A DNA stretch of 64,000 nucleotides from Peromyscus leucopus (GCF_004664715.2 NC_051069.1:73492647-73556646), one strand, 5' to 3'; numbered from the stretch's first letter, positions 23,101-36,500 are shown. Notes: generated by a model from the letters alone, not told the origin. A program made the numbers and translations.

Positions 23101-23602
23101 TCTGAGGATTTGATAGTCTCAGAAATAGAATTACAGATGTCTTAAATGAAAGTTGATTTGGAAAGATATTCTGCTTAGTTTTTCAAGTCCAACACTAGTT
23201 AGACTTTATAAAAGCTAAAAGAAGTATTTCATGAAATGAATCCAAGCCTAAATGCCATGCAATTAATATGCCTCATTTATCTCAAAAATGAATATTTTTA
23301 TAAGAACAAAATTCAAAGTATAGAAACCATCAGTGCACAAATTGAAGAATTTTCACAAAATAAACAGTTCTGAATTATCATCATGTAGATTTAGAAACAG
23401 CATAATCTGTATCTTGAATCCTTTCCAGTTACCAGCACCGCCTAAGATAAGCATGGTCCTAGCTTCTAACACAGTTAGTTGTCCTTATGTTTGACTGCTT
23501 TATTAGAAGAAAGAAACAAAAATTCATTCTTTTGTGCTTGGATTTTTGAAGATCAGTATGACTTTTTTTAAAATATTTTTTCTTCTTTTGTCCTAAATCT
23601 TT
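20122..23602. other. 3.5 kb of mainly unique sequence
   Basis: Exon-free as far as I can tell. It contains a degenerate 54-bp tandem duplication (20719-20826) and a pyrimidine-rich tract at 22690-22740. AT-rich. Confidence 0.45.
20719..20826 (+). repeat. Degenerate 54-bp tandem duplication
   Basis: Copy 1 (20719-20772) and copy 2 (20773-20826) match at 40 of 54 positions by my alignment. Both contain 'tgaagat', 'ctgtacta' and end 'tggagaattccca'. It is old and only two units long. Confidence 0.8.
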
Positions 23603-23708
23603 GTTGACATGAAGTTTCACTGTGTAACTCAAGATGGACTTGAACTCATGGTCTTCATCTCCATCTCACAAGTGCCAGAATTAGTAATGGGCCCTATCAT
23701 GCCTGGTT
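23603..23708 (-). mobile_element. Old B1 SINE fragment, antisense
   Basis: 'agtttcactgtgtaactca', 'gatggacttgaactcatgg', 'cacaagtgccagaatta' and 'atcatgcctggttcat' follow the antisense B1 order but are strongly diverged. This is an early B1, not the young type at 26725 or 55096. Confidence 0.7.
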
Positions 23709-24025
23709 CATCTGATTTCTTTATGTGTGTTGCATAGGCTAATGAAGCAAGTGTATTGTACTGAAGCTGAGCTAAATGGAACACAGATCTTGACTCTGTC
23801 ATTTCTTAACGTCATTGGATTTCATATATTGTTTAACTGAGTGGAACTAACTGCTGAGTTGAAACTTAGCAATGATTAGTTTCCTACTTCAACATCTTTC
23901 AACTTCTACCTTTGCAAAGTAATTAAGAAAAGTTATTCTCAATGCAAGCTAAAATATTTGATCAAGGGAGACCCAGGTATTGTTCAAAGGAACAAAATAC
24001 TATTTGTCAGAATATTTAAAGAAAC

Positions 24026-24028
<3 letters not shown>

Positions 24029-24068
<40 letters not shown>
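24029..24068 (+). repeat. (AT)n microsatellite
   Basis: An essentially pure AT dinucleotide run of about 40 bp. Confidence 0.97.
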
Positions 24069-24070
<2 letters not shown>

Positions 24071-24829
24071 CAATCTGACAAACTTACTGTGTTGTACATC
24101 CACTAATATCCTGTTAGGAAGACTGGATTTTATCAGACACCAAAGTAAATGTCAAGGGACATTGATTCACAGTACGGCCAGGTGCTTACTATGTCATTAA
24201 GTTGGATGTGAAGTCTTGTCTCTCCTCAATGGTTTCTTCTTTTTTGCAATTGACCAAGGAAGGATTCTTAGACACTACTTTAGACTTAGATTTAATGCAA
24301 CAGTGGTTTCCATCTGGTATATTAATGTTTAAAAATAAAAATATAATAATATTCAATGTAGATATATTTATTGTTATACACCAATGGTAATTATTGCTAT
24401 GAAGAAAAAAATGCCTGAAAATTATTAAATAAAAGACAAGTTCAGCTAATTCAAAATTTCAATGAATTTATTCATTTGTTATAGCTACTTGAAAAAAGAT
24501 TCCTCATAGGAAGACATTGAATTCGATAACAAAAAGCAAACGAGAGATAAACAGCAGAATCTAAAGTTACATTTGCCTACAAATGAAAATACAAATGTAC
24601 AATAGGAAGCACCACTGATGATATAGTTGTTAATCGTATTTAATTCTATCCATCACTGGATGGACATTATGTTTATTTTTTGTCTATTTTAATGTTAAAA
24701 TTGCAATTCAAGACAAGGTTTTTATCTTGGCGATAAGAAATACCATTGGTCATCATTCTTGATATTGCAAGCCCCAACAGACAATAAATAGTTTTCAAAA
24801 GAGGACATGCAAGCATCCAAGAAGCATAC
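24069..24829. other. Unique AT-rich sequence
   Basis: No recognised repeat, exon or RNA gene. Confidence 0.4.
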
Positions 24830-25126
24830 CAAATTACATTCAACACAATCATCAGGGAAATGCAGACAGAAATGAGAAATGATAGTATCAACTGGTGCCT
24901 GTCAGGTGACCATTATAAAGGAAGACAAGTATTGCCAAGTATAGGGAGCAGAGGAAGCCCAGAGAGAGTGAGGTCCTGAGTGAATGTGTACTGTTGATAT
25001 AGACATGGCCATGCCATGTACCCCACAGCCTTAGACCAATGAGAAAATGGCAAAGTGTCCAGTGTTAGGCTCATACGGACAGCAAACACTTCCTAGTGGA
25101 ATAAGAGTGAATAGCGCATGCAGAAA
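24830..25126 (+). mobile_element. Old L1 3' fragment, left part
   Basis: 'atcatcagggaaatgcaga', 'tggtgcctgtcaggtgacc', 'caagtattgccaagtatagg' and 'gtgtactgttgatatag' follow the order of an old mammalian L1 just downstream of ORF2. The pattern resumes at 25447-25960 after an inserted block. Confidence 0.6.
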
Positions 25127-25445
25127 TGTACACCATAACTCCCCTCCACATTTCCAATCTGAAGACTGCTCCCTATAGAGACTGCTCCTACCAAGTTTAG
25201 CTACAACTGTCTCTTTGTTCCAGCTGTATACAACCCCTGCCTCCTTGTTGATATGTATACAATAACCCCATCTCCCTGTTCAACTCTCTCTATAAATGCA
25301 ATGACCTTGGGGAGTGGGCTGTGGTTTCTCTAGTGGAGAGTACAGTCCACTCTATCCCAGCTTTTCTATGCCTGTTTGTAATTTCTTCATTCCTTCATTA
25401 TTCTCAGTCAGATCCAAGTCCCTGGGGCTGTGCAAAGATGTGGCA
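25127..25445 (+). mobile_element. LTR-like block inserted in old L1
   Basis: The block contains 'ctctctataaatgcaatgac' (TATA-like), 'gtggtttctctagtggagag', 'ccactctatcccagcttttc' and ends near 'aagatgtggca'. This order (TATA box, then R/U5-like text, then a CA end) resembles a rodent endogenous retrovirus LTR. No 4-6 bp flanking repeat was found at the boundaries tested, so the limits are approximate. No internal viral genes accompany it. Confidence 0.5.
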
Positions 25446-25446
25446 G

Positions 25447-25960
25447 TTAAGGGTGTGCAAAAACTGGAACCAGAGCACACTGACAGTGAAAAGGAACAAT
25501 AGACATGATGACAACCAGTGTGGAGAGCCATCAAAGACTAGTTGTGGAATGTGATGTGGTCCAGCCAACTCATTCATGTGTATTTTTCCAAAAGAACTGA
25601 AATCAGGATTTCGAAGAAGCAGAGAATTAGTATGTTCCTGTAGCTTCATCCAGAACAGCCACTGTGCGGAAAAGACTTAACTGTCCACTGCGAAGTGAAT
25701 GAAGTGTGGCACATAGACAGTCACACAGAGGCAGTAAGGGATTGTACAATATGTACTAATTTGGATGGACTTTAAGGACAGTATGCTGAATGACATTAGC
25801 TAGTCACAACAAACACTGTGTGATTCCACTGATGTGTGGCACCGTAAACACGTACACTGATAGAATCAAAAGGAGCATTAGTGGTTGCCAGATGCTGAGG
25901 GCGGAGTGGAGGGGCATGAAGTCAAGGTAAAAGCCGTGGTTAAGCTCCTTTGGCCACTCA
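25447..25960 (+). mobile_element. Old L1 3' fragment, right part
   Basis: 'ttccaaaagaactgaaatca', 'ttggatggactttaaggaca', 'gaatgacattagctagtcac', 'tgtgtgattccactgatgtg' and 'ttagtggttgccagatgctg' match the typical series in old L1 3' ends and continue the fragment at 24830-25126. Confidence 0.7.
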
Positions 25961-26724
25961 GCATACCTGAACTACACTGTGCTCCTTACTAAAATATCTC
26001 TTAGAGTGTAGTAGGTCTTGTCAACAATTTCTCCCATCTGTTCAGTTTAAGTGTCCCCATCTCTAAATTCAAACCACTGGATTATGAAATTAAAGTTAGA
26101 AGCTAGCCAGTCTCCCTGAATGCTCCTACACAGACCCTGTAGTGTTCTTACTGTGTCTCTTTGATCTTCCACACAGGAACACTTACCTGGGGAATGTTAC
26201 CAAGATGCGCACATACTTCTCTCACACATAGATGGCGCTACTAACACATCATCTCTAATAAGTCTCCTAAACTGTCACTGGCTGTGGATAAGCACTGGTC
26301 TGTCCTGTCTGGTACCCAGATAGTTTCTATTTCGGGAGGGCTAACTGGGGTTTTGGGGTGGGGTGTAGTATTTAACAAGGATCTGTTATTGTATGCAACC
26401 AACCCTGCTAATATTTAGAAACAGAACACACTAGTTGAATAGACCTTTCATATTTCAACTGATTGGCTGTTATTGTGAAGGAGGAAAAGGAGCCTGATTT
26501 GGACCTTTTTGTTTCAAGGAATTGTTTGTGGGATGCTGTGTGCTTCTCTGAATCATCTTGGTCTCTGCTTTCCTTATTTTTGATGGAAGGAAAGGAACCA
26601 ACATTTATTGATAATCTAGTATATGCCAGTAACTGGGCTATTCATGAATAACACATACTCCTAATCTCTTCATTCCTGGTGGGAAAATGGCTGATCTTCT
26701 TTTATTTATACATTATAAAAGTAT
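25961..26724. other. Unique sequence
   Basis: No feature recognised. The text near 26595-26650 ('aacatttattgataatctag') vaguely recalls an ancient mammal-wide repeat. Confidence 0.4.
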
Positions 26725-26914
26725 GTCGGGCGGTGGTGGTGCACGCCTTTAATCCCAGCACTCAGGAGGCAGAGCCAGGCGGATCTCTGTGAGTTCAAGG
26801 CCAGCCTGGGCTACCAAGTGAGTTCCAGGAAAGGCGCAAAGCTACACAGAGAAACCCTGTCTCAAAAAACAAAAAACAAAAAAACAAAAAACAAAAAACA
26901 AAAAAACAAAAAAA
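26725..26914 (+). mobile_element. Cricetid-type B1 SINE
   Basis: A near-complete B1: 'gtcgggcggtggtggtgcac', 'cctttaatcccagcactcag' (Pol III A/B-box region), 'ttcaaggccagcctgggcta' and the cricetid-style 'ggaaaggcgcaaagctaca', ending 'gaaaccctgtctc' with a 48-base A-rich tail broken by C. It derives from 7SL RNA. It is fairly intact, so relatively young. Confidence 0.95.
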
Positions 26915-28840
26915 GTGGAGGTTAAAGATTTTACAATTAAGCCACAAAGACATTGTGATTTTAATTTTAGACCAGTGCTATATGATTTAAAATTTGAATC
27001 AAATGTCTATACAAACATGTCCTGCCATTAGATTCAATACTAGCCTTGTATTAACATAGCTGTCATGGGGCTAGATAAGCCATATATCTTTGAAAGGATA
27101 AATGATAACAGAAGTTGATTTAAATACCTTCATTGAACTGAGCATCCTCAGATTAACCAATACTCTCTTTACATAACGTATTGTCTTGCATAAAGGCAGG
27201 CTTTAGAAATGGACCCTTCCTGTTGCTTTATATTATTCAGACTGAAGTATGAGGTAGGATTGTAAATATTGAAATTTTATGAATATATGTGTGTGATTTT
27301 ATTAAGAACTCTATGGAATTGAGGAAGTTCTAAAAATAATATATAATATATAATGAAAAGTATATGTATATATATATAATCTCTAGTTTGAGAAAGGACA
27401 GTTTATCAAAAATTATGTATTTTCACCAATGGATTAGCTTGATATGACACACACATTTACTGTATCATATCATGGTGATTGCTTCTGAAGATCATCAGGA
27501 CCACTTTCTGCAAGGTCAGAGGTGGGCAATTTGCTAATAATTATTTTGAAAAATTAAAAAAAAATCTATAAATCTGTAAATGTTGGGTCACCTCTCACAT
27601 GCCCAGTCTAACACACACACACAGGATATACTCATTTCTGCATTGCAGGACCATGTGTTAGAATTTTATGTCAAATCCCTAATTATTTTCTCCATAATTA
27701 CTTTTATTGCAATTTTCAATTTAATTATGTTTCTAAATCTGTACAGTTTGGTGACTTTGCACAATTTTCTCACATCTTTGTATTTAAAACACCTGGTTAA
27801 GAGACCCTGTAATGTAATTCATGGTGGCTCTTAGAGAGGGGTTGCTCAAACAGTGGTATCCACACAGTAGAAAGGCAGTGTTTTCAGTACAGATATAGAG
27901 ACCAAGGGCTAAGGCAGATTCCAAAGGCAGATGCCCTTTAAGTAAATAAAAGACAAACACTCAAAGTAAGTCAAAGAATTTTGAGCTGCATTTTAGCAGA
28001 AAGGGGCTTACAGTTGATGGATGACTCGAGTCTAAGCATTTGGCTCTGACCTTGAAAAAGTAGACTAAAAAATTGGTAAGGCTACTTCCACAAAGAGAGG
28101 GATGCACAGGGATGATGTTCCCACTAACAGAAGAACTGTTTCTGGAGCAAGGTGATAAATGGGTAGGCTATGAAAGAGAAACCCAGAATCCACAGAGCAG
28201 CAGGAAATTCTTTCATCAAATGAAAAGAGCTTCTTAGTATTCATTTCTGTTCTTTTTACTTTGTTCCTACCGTGTATGGTCTTCATGTGAAAAACAGATC
28301 CCACTAATGAACCTTTCACAAGTTTACACTGATTCTCTTTTATCTTCTTGTATGACTCTTCTTTGAATGATGCAAATAAAACTCAGTACGCACCAGTAAA
28401 AGCCAAGAGCCTCCTCTGTCAAACCTGCTGCCATATTCCATCACATTTCAACCTTTTCCTTAGTAGAGTAAAACAAAGAGCAAAGATTCCATTTCCTCAG
28501 GACTTCCTTACATATCCAGTCTCTACATTACAGAGGTTTGGTGTGCATCTCCACCCCCATCTAGAAGAGTTACTTTACAAACACCTGCTTTCCATGTTGT
28601 CAAATCCAAAGCTACTTCTCTATCTCCATTTCCCTGCACTTGCTGGGAATTGTCAACAGAAAACCATTCACTCTCTGTTGAAAGCGTTCCCCACACTGGT
28701 CTCTGCAACACAGTTTTCATTTGGTTATTCCTAATAGTCATAATTTGGGTTAATAATCAACAAAGACAATGCTGCGCCTTGAGATTTTGTTTCTATGGGA
28801 CCTCTAAGCTCTGCTTAGAAGCTGTCTTATAAATTTTAGT
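26915..28840. other. Unique AT-rich sequence
   Basis: No exon recognised. It contains small TA runs (27335-27380) and a short CA run (27602-27623). Confidence 0.45.
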
Positions 28841-28956
28841 TGGGGAATGGATCTATGGGAGAAGAAAGGTGGGGAAAGCTAGGAGGAGTGGAGGGGGGAG
28901 AAAAATGTAGTTGGGATATAGTCTACAAGAGAAGAATCTGTTTTCAAAAAAGATAA
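28841..28956 (+). mobile_element. L1 3' end, heavily truncated
   Basis: A purine-rich tract ('ctaggaggagtggaggg'), then 'tgtagttgggatata' and an A-rich end match the last 110 bases of rodent L1 3' UTRs (compare 38945-39040). Confidence 0.6.
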
Positions 28957-30207
28957 CCACACCCATCTCACCTCAGAACAATATTTTCCACACTTTCATA
29001 GTAAGTGTATTTGACAGTCATTGCCCTGGGCTGTTTAGGTCAGCTGGATAACCTTGCAGTGGAAAATATCAGGCCAATAGTAGTCAATGTATTCATAGCA
29101 TAAGAGGAGTTGAATTCAGGCAACTAAAAAAAAAACTATTATTTGTTGATGTCCAGCTTTATTTCAATAGAATAATTTAAAGAGTGAATGTGTTTCCATC
29201 TGTTTCCTTGAGTATAGACTAAGTGTTCCACCAACTTGAATATGTGTTTTCAAAATTTGCTCTCTTAAATTGGATTATAACTACCTTCTGTTACTTTCAG
29301 ATTAAATTGTTCTGGTGATTAGTTTTATTTTGACATGTCAAGAAGTATACTTTAGGTGTTGAAATGTGTTTTATTACCGTACATGCAAACAGCTTACAGA
29401 TTTGATTGACACTAGATATAAAGTGGTTCTATAGTCTGAGGCACAAGTGAGCTTCAAGTTGAGCCTTGTAATCTTTAGATGTGTTTATGGAAAAATGAGT
29501 TGAAATGTAAAACCATAACCATTGTCTGCATTCTATAGTCTTTGCTGAGCCTAAATGCCATTTTGCTTAGAGAACTCTCTATGCTTTTACGTTACGGATG
29601 TTGAACATAATGTAAACGAGCACATTGTTATTCAATTGCCTATTGGCAACATCATTTTTGTATGGGCATAGCCAGTGACTTCTTGAACACCAACAGTGAA
29701 ATATCAGAAACACAGAAACAAGTCATTCTAGGTGATTGGGACTGGCACAGAAAGAAGGGAGTGAAGAACAAAAATGTAACAATTACCATTTCAGAGACGC
29801 CTCAGACTGATCTGCGATGATATCCGTAGCCGGAAGACCCAATCCAAGTTAATGACTACTCAGATGTATGTAACATACTTGTGTAAGCATAGTAGTATGT
29901 TCTTGGATACTAACTCAATGAACTTAAAACTAAACCTCAGTCTTTAGCCAAAAAGACTAGAATGAAACCCATCTCAAAAGGAAAGCAAAATGGCCCGATG
30001 AAAGCAAACAAATGCTTGGTTTTAGGGATGGAATTTAGCTAGCTCTGGAGTCTTCTTTTATTTAGGAGATAAGTTTTGCATTCCTTAGGTGATGGATATT
30101 AAGCCTGTGCTTGAGAGGCTAAAATATTAATGGTGAATAAGGGAAACAGAATCACACCAGAACTGGAGAGTAATTTTAAAACTCAGTCAACTGGCAATTT
30201 CTACTTG
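28957..30207. other. Unique sequence
   Basis: No recognised repeat or gene. Confidence 0.4.
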
Positions 30208-30230
30208 TCTGTATATATATATATATATAT
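30208..30230 (+). repeat. Short (TA)n microsatellite
   Basis: About 22 bp of alternating TA at the edge of the antisense L1. Confidence 0.9.
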
Positions 30231-30231
30231 T

Positions 30232-30770
30232 GGTTGGTTCCTGTATTCATTATATAATGTTTTTCATTTTTTGACAATTTCATGCATGTATACAATGTAT
30301 TATGACTTATTTACTCCCTGTAGTCCTTTCACTCACCTTACTCCTGACTCCTCCCATTTCTGGGTGTTTCCAGATAGCCCCCTCTTACCTCCATGCCTCT
30401 TTTGTATAGTCATGTGCAGATCACCGCATTTACTTGTTTTCATGATTGCAGTGACAATGTCTTGTCCTGAAAGTGACATTTCATCATACCCATCCTCTGG
30501 CTACTGCAATGTTCCATCACTTCTTCCTGGCTTTTTTTTTTTTTTTTTTTTTTAGCCATTGAGTGGTTTAGAAGTTTCATGATAGGCTAAACTTTCAACC
30601 GTCTCTTGTTCTCCACACTTTACTCGCTCGTGGGTCTCTGCATTAACTGCTCCCCCACTCCCACTGAAAAAGCAGCTTCTGTGATGAAGGTTGAGAGCCA
30701 CACCACTAATTTGTGGAATAAACATAAATATTTAGAAGGAAGCTTGGTTACATGTCCACATAGGACATAA
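30232..30770 (-). mobile_element. L1 (Lx-like) 3' UTR, antisense
   Basis: 'ttgacaatttcatgcatgta' then 'tacaatgtatta', 'actcctgactcctccca', 'cttgttctccacacttta', 'gtgggtctctgcattaa' and 'ttctgtgatgaaggttgaga' follow a rodent L1 3' UTR read backwards. An internal T tract lies at 30531-30553. No ORF2 is attached. Confidence 0.7.
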
Positions 30771-31049
30771 CTTTTGCCTCAGATTAAATATATTATCATC
30801 TCAGTTACTATGTGACAGCACACCTGAACTTCTTACTCCTGTCTAACTGCAACTTAGTCCATTGAAGAAATCTTTCCATCAACCCCCTCTACAGACTCAT
30901 AACCACAACTGTACTCTCAGCTTCCATGGGACCAGACTTGCTAGATTCTGTAAATGAGTGAGGTAATGTGGTACTTGTTTTTCTGTACCTGGCTAATTTG
31001 GAACTGGTGTGTGAAGCAGTAATATGCCTTTATTAGCTGTATTATTGAA
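30771..31049. other. Short unique stretch
   Basis: Nothing recognised. Confidence 0.35.
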
Positions 31050-31240
31050 GAATATGAAATCATGATGCCAGACACTATCATAACAGACAAAAATGGAAGC
31101 AACCTGTGTCCATTAACTGACAAGTACATAAAAATTTGGAGTACTGCTCAGCCTCATGCAAAAATGAGTTGCTGTCTTTTGTAGCAGTATGGAGATCTTT
31201 ATGGTAAATAAATAAGTCAGATTTTTTTTCGATTACTAAG
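31050..31240 (+). mobile_element. Old L1 3' fragment
   Basis: 'aaaatggaagcaacctgtgt' then 'ccattaactgac', 'ggagtactgctcagcctca' and 'atggagatctttatgg' keep the order of old mammalian L1 3' ends. Strongly diverged. Confidence 0.55.
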
Positions 31241-33457
31241 GTACCTACTGAATTTAAAATTTTAATTTTTATATGAGACAGTATAGAATATTTATTGAAA
31301 ACTTACTGCATTTTCCACCATGCATAGTGATTTTTTTTCCAGTAAGTGCTTTTATTTAACTTCCACGAAACTGTGAGTGAGGCTATACCTCCCTTTCCAT
31401 CTCAGATATGAGAATTTCAACTTTGTGAAGAAATTTGCAAATTTTTATACACTATGGGTGAGGTGCATAAAACATCATTTTGCTTTGTGAAGGGTGGAAA
31501 CCAAACTTAATTAAACTTATTTTACAACTAGCATATGAAACACACAATTGTACATAGTAGTGTACTGTCATGCAATGGTTTGATATATGTGCACATTCTA
31601 TATGTTTAACTTAGGTCAAACATATTTTTCCCTAGTCATCTTCAAACTGTCAGCTCCCCAAGCCTCTGCTTCTGCTTCCCATACCACACAATAGAATAAC
31701 TGGATGACTCCTCACCTACAGAAAATGCTTTATAAATGTCATTAGAGCTGAATGCAAATGGATTTATCAAAATCTTTGAGGAAATGTAAAAGCAGAATTT
31801 GATGATTTAATGATCAGATGATGTCCAGGCTTTATTGTTTCACTGGATCATGTAGAGATTACATTTTCAGGACTCTGCATTTTTGAGCTGAATACCCTTT
31901 GCCTTAGGGTCTGCTGCACTCGGAACCATTTCACATTCCGTTCCTGTGACTGACTGACTGATGTGCATGACTATGACAAACACTTGGCAGCCTAGCTGGG
32001 CGAGGCCTGAGTGTGAGGACTCAGACTGTCATTAAACTGGGGCCTGGATCCAAGGACTGAGTGCATGCTCCAAGTCCCACCATCCTACTAGCCAAGACAC
32101 AAGCGCAAATTGTACTTGTGAATTTATCATAAATTATTATTTTTAATAGAATATTTAAAACTAGACAAAGAAAGTGCTCTCCCCATGGAATGGAATTACA
32201 CTGCATTGCAGTCTGAATTTTACTTGATAAATAATTGGGCAGGCTACTGAGAGAGATTACAAATTGTATCTCTCAGGGGTTTTTAAGAGAAGAGCCATCT
32301 GTACAGGATGAGTGTGAGGTAGGGCTGAATCTGTGAATCTGAGAGGCAAGTGGTATTGTGAAAGAAACATTTCATAACAGAAAAAGAACAAATTTCAGCT
32401 TTCATCTTTCCAGTAACTCTTTTTGTGTGATTTCAGCAACTTGATTGATGCTCATAGTTTCCTCTTGCCCTGTTGTGATCTGACCAGAGAGTAGGCTTTA
32501 TTCTCTGTAGACTTGGAGCACTTACATACTAAGAAACTGAGTCTACAGTAGGATGAGAGAGCTGACCACAGATTTGTTTTGGGAAAACTTGCTTCATAGG
32601 AGGGCTGACAACTATTTTGTCATTATGTTGGGGAAAGTGAATGGAATGAGTAAAGTTTGGTTTTGAATTTCAAGGAGATGTTAATATGTTTAGCATATTA
32701 AATATGAATGGTTTGAGAGAGTTAAGACACTTAAAGTTTATCAAGTGCAGAAGCATGGGATGTATTTTGTACCAGGGATACTAGATTGCATATCTTAGAA
32801 AATATACTTTGTTCACAGGTTTTGAGTATGATTTTTTTTTGCTTTTGCACATTCAACATCTCTGTGTTTTATGACAACTCTGGTTTCATTGTGCTTTTTA
32901 TTGGAAATATGAAAACATGCATATTCATTAACCCATATGGGAAAGAAATTTGTGCCAATATGTGTCAAGGTAATGCTTAGTGCTGAGAACGTGTCAAGGG
33001 ATGAACAATAACATAAAATTCCTGATCACATAAGAGCTTATATTTTAGGACAGGAAGGCACATAATAAATAATTAAATAAAAAGAAAATAAAAACAATGG
33101 AGAAAAACAGAAAAAAAAGAATCTGGGTTTACTTTAGTGACTCATTTACAACCAGTGAGGTCAGGAGGGGTTGGCATGGCTTCTGCAGCTGGGCTGTCAA
33201 AGCTGATTAAAAAAAATTACAAAACTATTACTTGAGATATTCTGAGGACACGTGTGTCTTAAAATGTAGAAATTAATAAAAACACAAAAAATGTATTTAC
33301 TGTGCATTCTGTCTGTTTCCACAAGACAGAGACTCTGCTCTACCTGCAGCTCTGTCTGCTTCCCAAGCAAAGGCCATTCTTGAGACTGATGACTCTGAAC
33401 CAGCTGACACAGGCTGGCTGTGCTGCATGGATTCTCTCTTCAGAGTTTTTATTCATA
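31241..33457. other. 2.2 kb of mostly unique sequence
   Basis: No exon recognised. The part at 32985-33115 ('aagagcttatattttagg', 'ataataaataattaaataaa') may be an ancient mammal-wide repeat. Confidence 0.4.
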
Positions 33458-33532
33458 GGCTGAAGATCCAGTCCCATGGTAGAGTACCTGCCTAACATCC
33501 ACAAGGTACAGTTTTAGCACAATAAAAAGAGA
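33458..33532 (+). mobile_element. ID-type SINE relic
   Basis: 'ggctgaagatccagtcccat' then 'ggtagagtacctgcctaaca' and 'aaggtacagttttagcac' follow an ID element (tRNA-Ala/BC1-like) with an A-rich end. It is diverged and not a functional tRNA gene. Confidence 0.6.
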
Positions 33533-36500
33533 ACGCTGCTCAGGAAGTCATATTAGTCAGATAGCATGACATGGGAGTTGGCCAACTAATTTAAATGGCT
33601 AATTAAATTAAGCTACAATAAGCTGTCCATTCTAACAAGAGACACTTATTTTCATAGTATGGGGAATAGAGTATAATTGCTGAGTTAAAATTACACAGAA
33701 ATAGATGAGAGGTTAAAGTACAGTTTCAGTAAATATATGTGTTTTTACTTTTTTCTGAATTTTGAGACACATACATCCTCAAAACATCTAAATGAATCCT
33801 TCTAAGATTTTTCTTTATGAAAAAAGTGATTCATATGCTTAGGCTGATTTTAAATCAAATTCATCTTATATAATTTATTTGATATTCAGATTCATAATAT
33901 TTGGAAATCAAATTAATTTTCCTTAATTTTCATTGCTATGAAGAGTACCTGTACCTGGGATTTTAAGAGGCCGTAACTCTAAAATAACCATTAATCCAAG
34001 GAGTAGAACATAATTCTAAAGACATCTATTAAAGGGGCTATTTCTTTTTGTATTAATTATATTAATAGGCAGATGAAACACAGATAATGAACATAACAAT
34101 GTGGTCTAATACATTGTCTTATAACTTCACTATGTTTCTATTTGAATAAACTCATTTTAAATTATTCTGAATGGCTTTGATTACAACTTAGAAATCCATA
34201 CTGCCTTCTGATTGGCTCCTATAACTAGTCCAAATAACTAAACTAAACACTCACATTTGAAAGCTTAAATTCTCTTTCAATGCTGCTAAAATCAAATTCT
34301 CACCATTGTACAATTAATTTACATGTAAGGAGAATTTGTTAGCTCATTTATTCTGAATCTACATAATTAAGCATCATTAATAAGAAAGCATATGGCCTAT
34401 AGAAGACTGCAAAATCAACTTAACTTCAATATATTTATTTGCCATTGAGTTCTTTGATTTGATTATTATAAGTGAGTTAGGGTCTGTTTTGGATGGCATC
34501 CTACAGAAAGAAGAAATGTGGTAATCAAGAGAGGAGTAAATGTGCATGTGGCTTATAAAAATCTCTCTTAAGCCCAAAACAAACAGGGAAACAAAATGAA
34601 GAGACCATCCTGGCCACCACGCTAATCATATAGGCTTATTCTCTATTCAATATGCCTAGTTTTATACTAGTCATCCCCTTCCAATTTTACTTGAAAGCTC
34701 ATTACACAGAATAAGAAACTTTTTGATTGGAAATAAATAGTCACAGGGGCTTTTTTTGGTGTGTGTAAATTTCATTGTTCTTAAGGTATGGTATTTTGAA
34801 CACAGTAAGATTGACAGAGCTGCACACAATGCAGGTGGCTCTCAGGAAATAGGTAAAAATAGATTTTCTGAATTTCATGTCCTTCAAGCTTGCTTTGTTG
34901 CTTTGAAATCTGGTGAAGTTGAAATGATGATGTCAGCCTACCTGTAATCTATGCTTCTTTCAGAAACATTTTACCCCGAAGTTTCATTAAAAAGACAGAA
35001 GAACATCTTTCCCCCTTCTCTACTAGTTCTTTTCCTCTGTCCCAAGAAGGAACAATCAGAAGAGCAGGTTTTAAACAGGGACTGGTTAGTACCTTGGATA
35101 GTTCCCGAGCCCATCTCCCTGATTTACATTCATGGCCTCATTGAGTCTTTATTCCTGAGCATTCTAGCGATTTAGAAGTTGTCTTTCCCTTCCATTTATT
35201 TAATAACTAATCTTCAGTGCTTACTTGATATTTCCTGGAAACATTTGCAGTGGAATGGCATAGAGACACACAGCCCAGCATGGTGATGGAGAGCTCTCCT
35301 TCATTCTCCCCACTAACCTTCTGCCCTCAGCAGATACATGGTATTTTGCCTACAAAGGAATGCCGCAGGGATTTAATGACCCCAGGAGCTCTCTCAGTCT
35401 TGTAATAACATATTTTGAGCAGTTAATCAAGAGTTTAACCAACAGGGATTCAGAGTAGAAATTTAAAGCAATTTCACAGCATGGGGTATAATTGGTTTCT
35501 TTTGTACTTTGCTTGGCTGCTCAACCAAGGATACTGTATAATCATGCATTTGCTCCAAAATCTATTACCCTTTACTTTACATAATCTATCTAGATACAAA
35601 CATCAGGTAATAAATATATCACATTCTGATCTTCGGATTGTTGATTTAAAAATGAACTCTTCACAATGTTCACTCATATTTTAGAACAATGAGAAAAAAT
35701 ATGTTACTCTGCCTTGTTTTTCATTCAGGGAAATGTCATCTCCCTTACTTCATGTGTTCAGAATAATTGTTCCATCTTACTTTTTGTTTCTATTACTTTG
35801 TTCTTTCTAGATATAGAAACAAGGAAGGATTTACAGTAATGTCTAGACTTCAGGTCTTCTCTTCAAAAATATCACTGCTGAACCAGATGTGTGCTATCCA
35901 GCAGAGGCTTCCTTTACTTCTGTAATCCTATTGACTTTTTTCATTATCATTTATCTTGTTTTGGAGGGAATTCTATGAAACATCTTTGAAACAAGGGAAG
36001 AAAAATGAGGGAAAAAAAAGACCAAGAATCTCAGGAGACAGCATGTTAGTAGAAATAAATAAAGAAAAATCTCACATATTTTAAGTAGTTTAAGATATCT
36101 GTTTAGTTTGGGAGTAACTACAATTGAGCAAAAAACACTAAAAAAACAAATCTTCTATGCTTCACTTAATTCCTGAAACAGAACATAAGCACGGACCTAA
36201 CTAACTGATGTGCCAATAGATACTCAGAGAATACAAACCCTTTCACTCAAAGCACGTGACTTTGCATTGTTATACTTTGCAAGCTACTGCTCCTTTACAA
36301 TCTGCTTTACATGATAGTTTTAAAGTGTTGAAACATGGATTAGCATATAATAAATTTAATTATAAGGTAAAAACATTAACCAACCAAAAAACAACATGAA
36401 CTGTTCAAGTGTCTGAGGTTAATTGAATTATGACTCTAAAAGTACTCAGTTTAATGTATTATGGCATGTAGTAGAAGGCCTTTGTGATTTATTCTAATGA

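Noticed and set aside
28348..28734. 128-codon plus-strand frame in apparently unique DNA
   Set aside because: No motif, no splice or promoter context, overlapped by an antisense frame over 28523-28741. Chance is the simplest reading, but a conservation test would settle it.
30130..30555. 141-codon plus-strand frame, the longest in the window
   Set aside because: It runs through a TA repeat, an antisense L1 3' UTR and ends in a poly-T tract (Phe run). No domain.
33458..33532. Possible tRNA gene
   Set aside because: tRNA-like only because ID SINEs derive from tRNA; diverged, with an A-rich end and no intact cloverleaf recognised.
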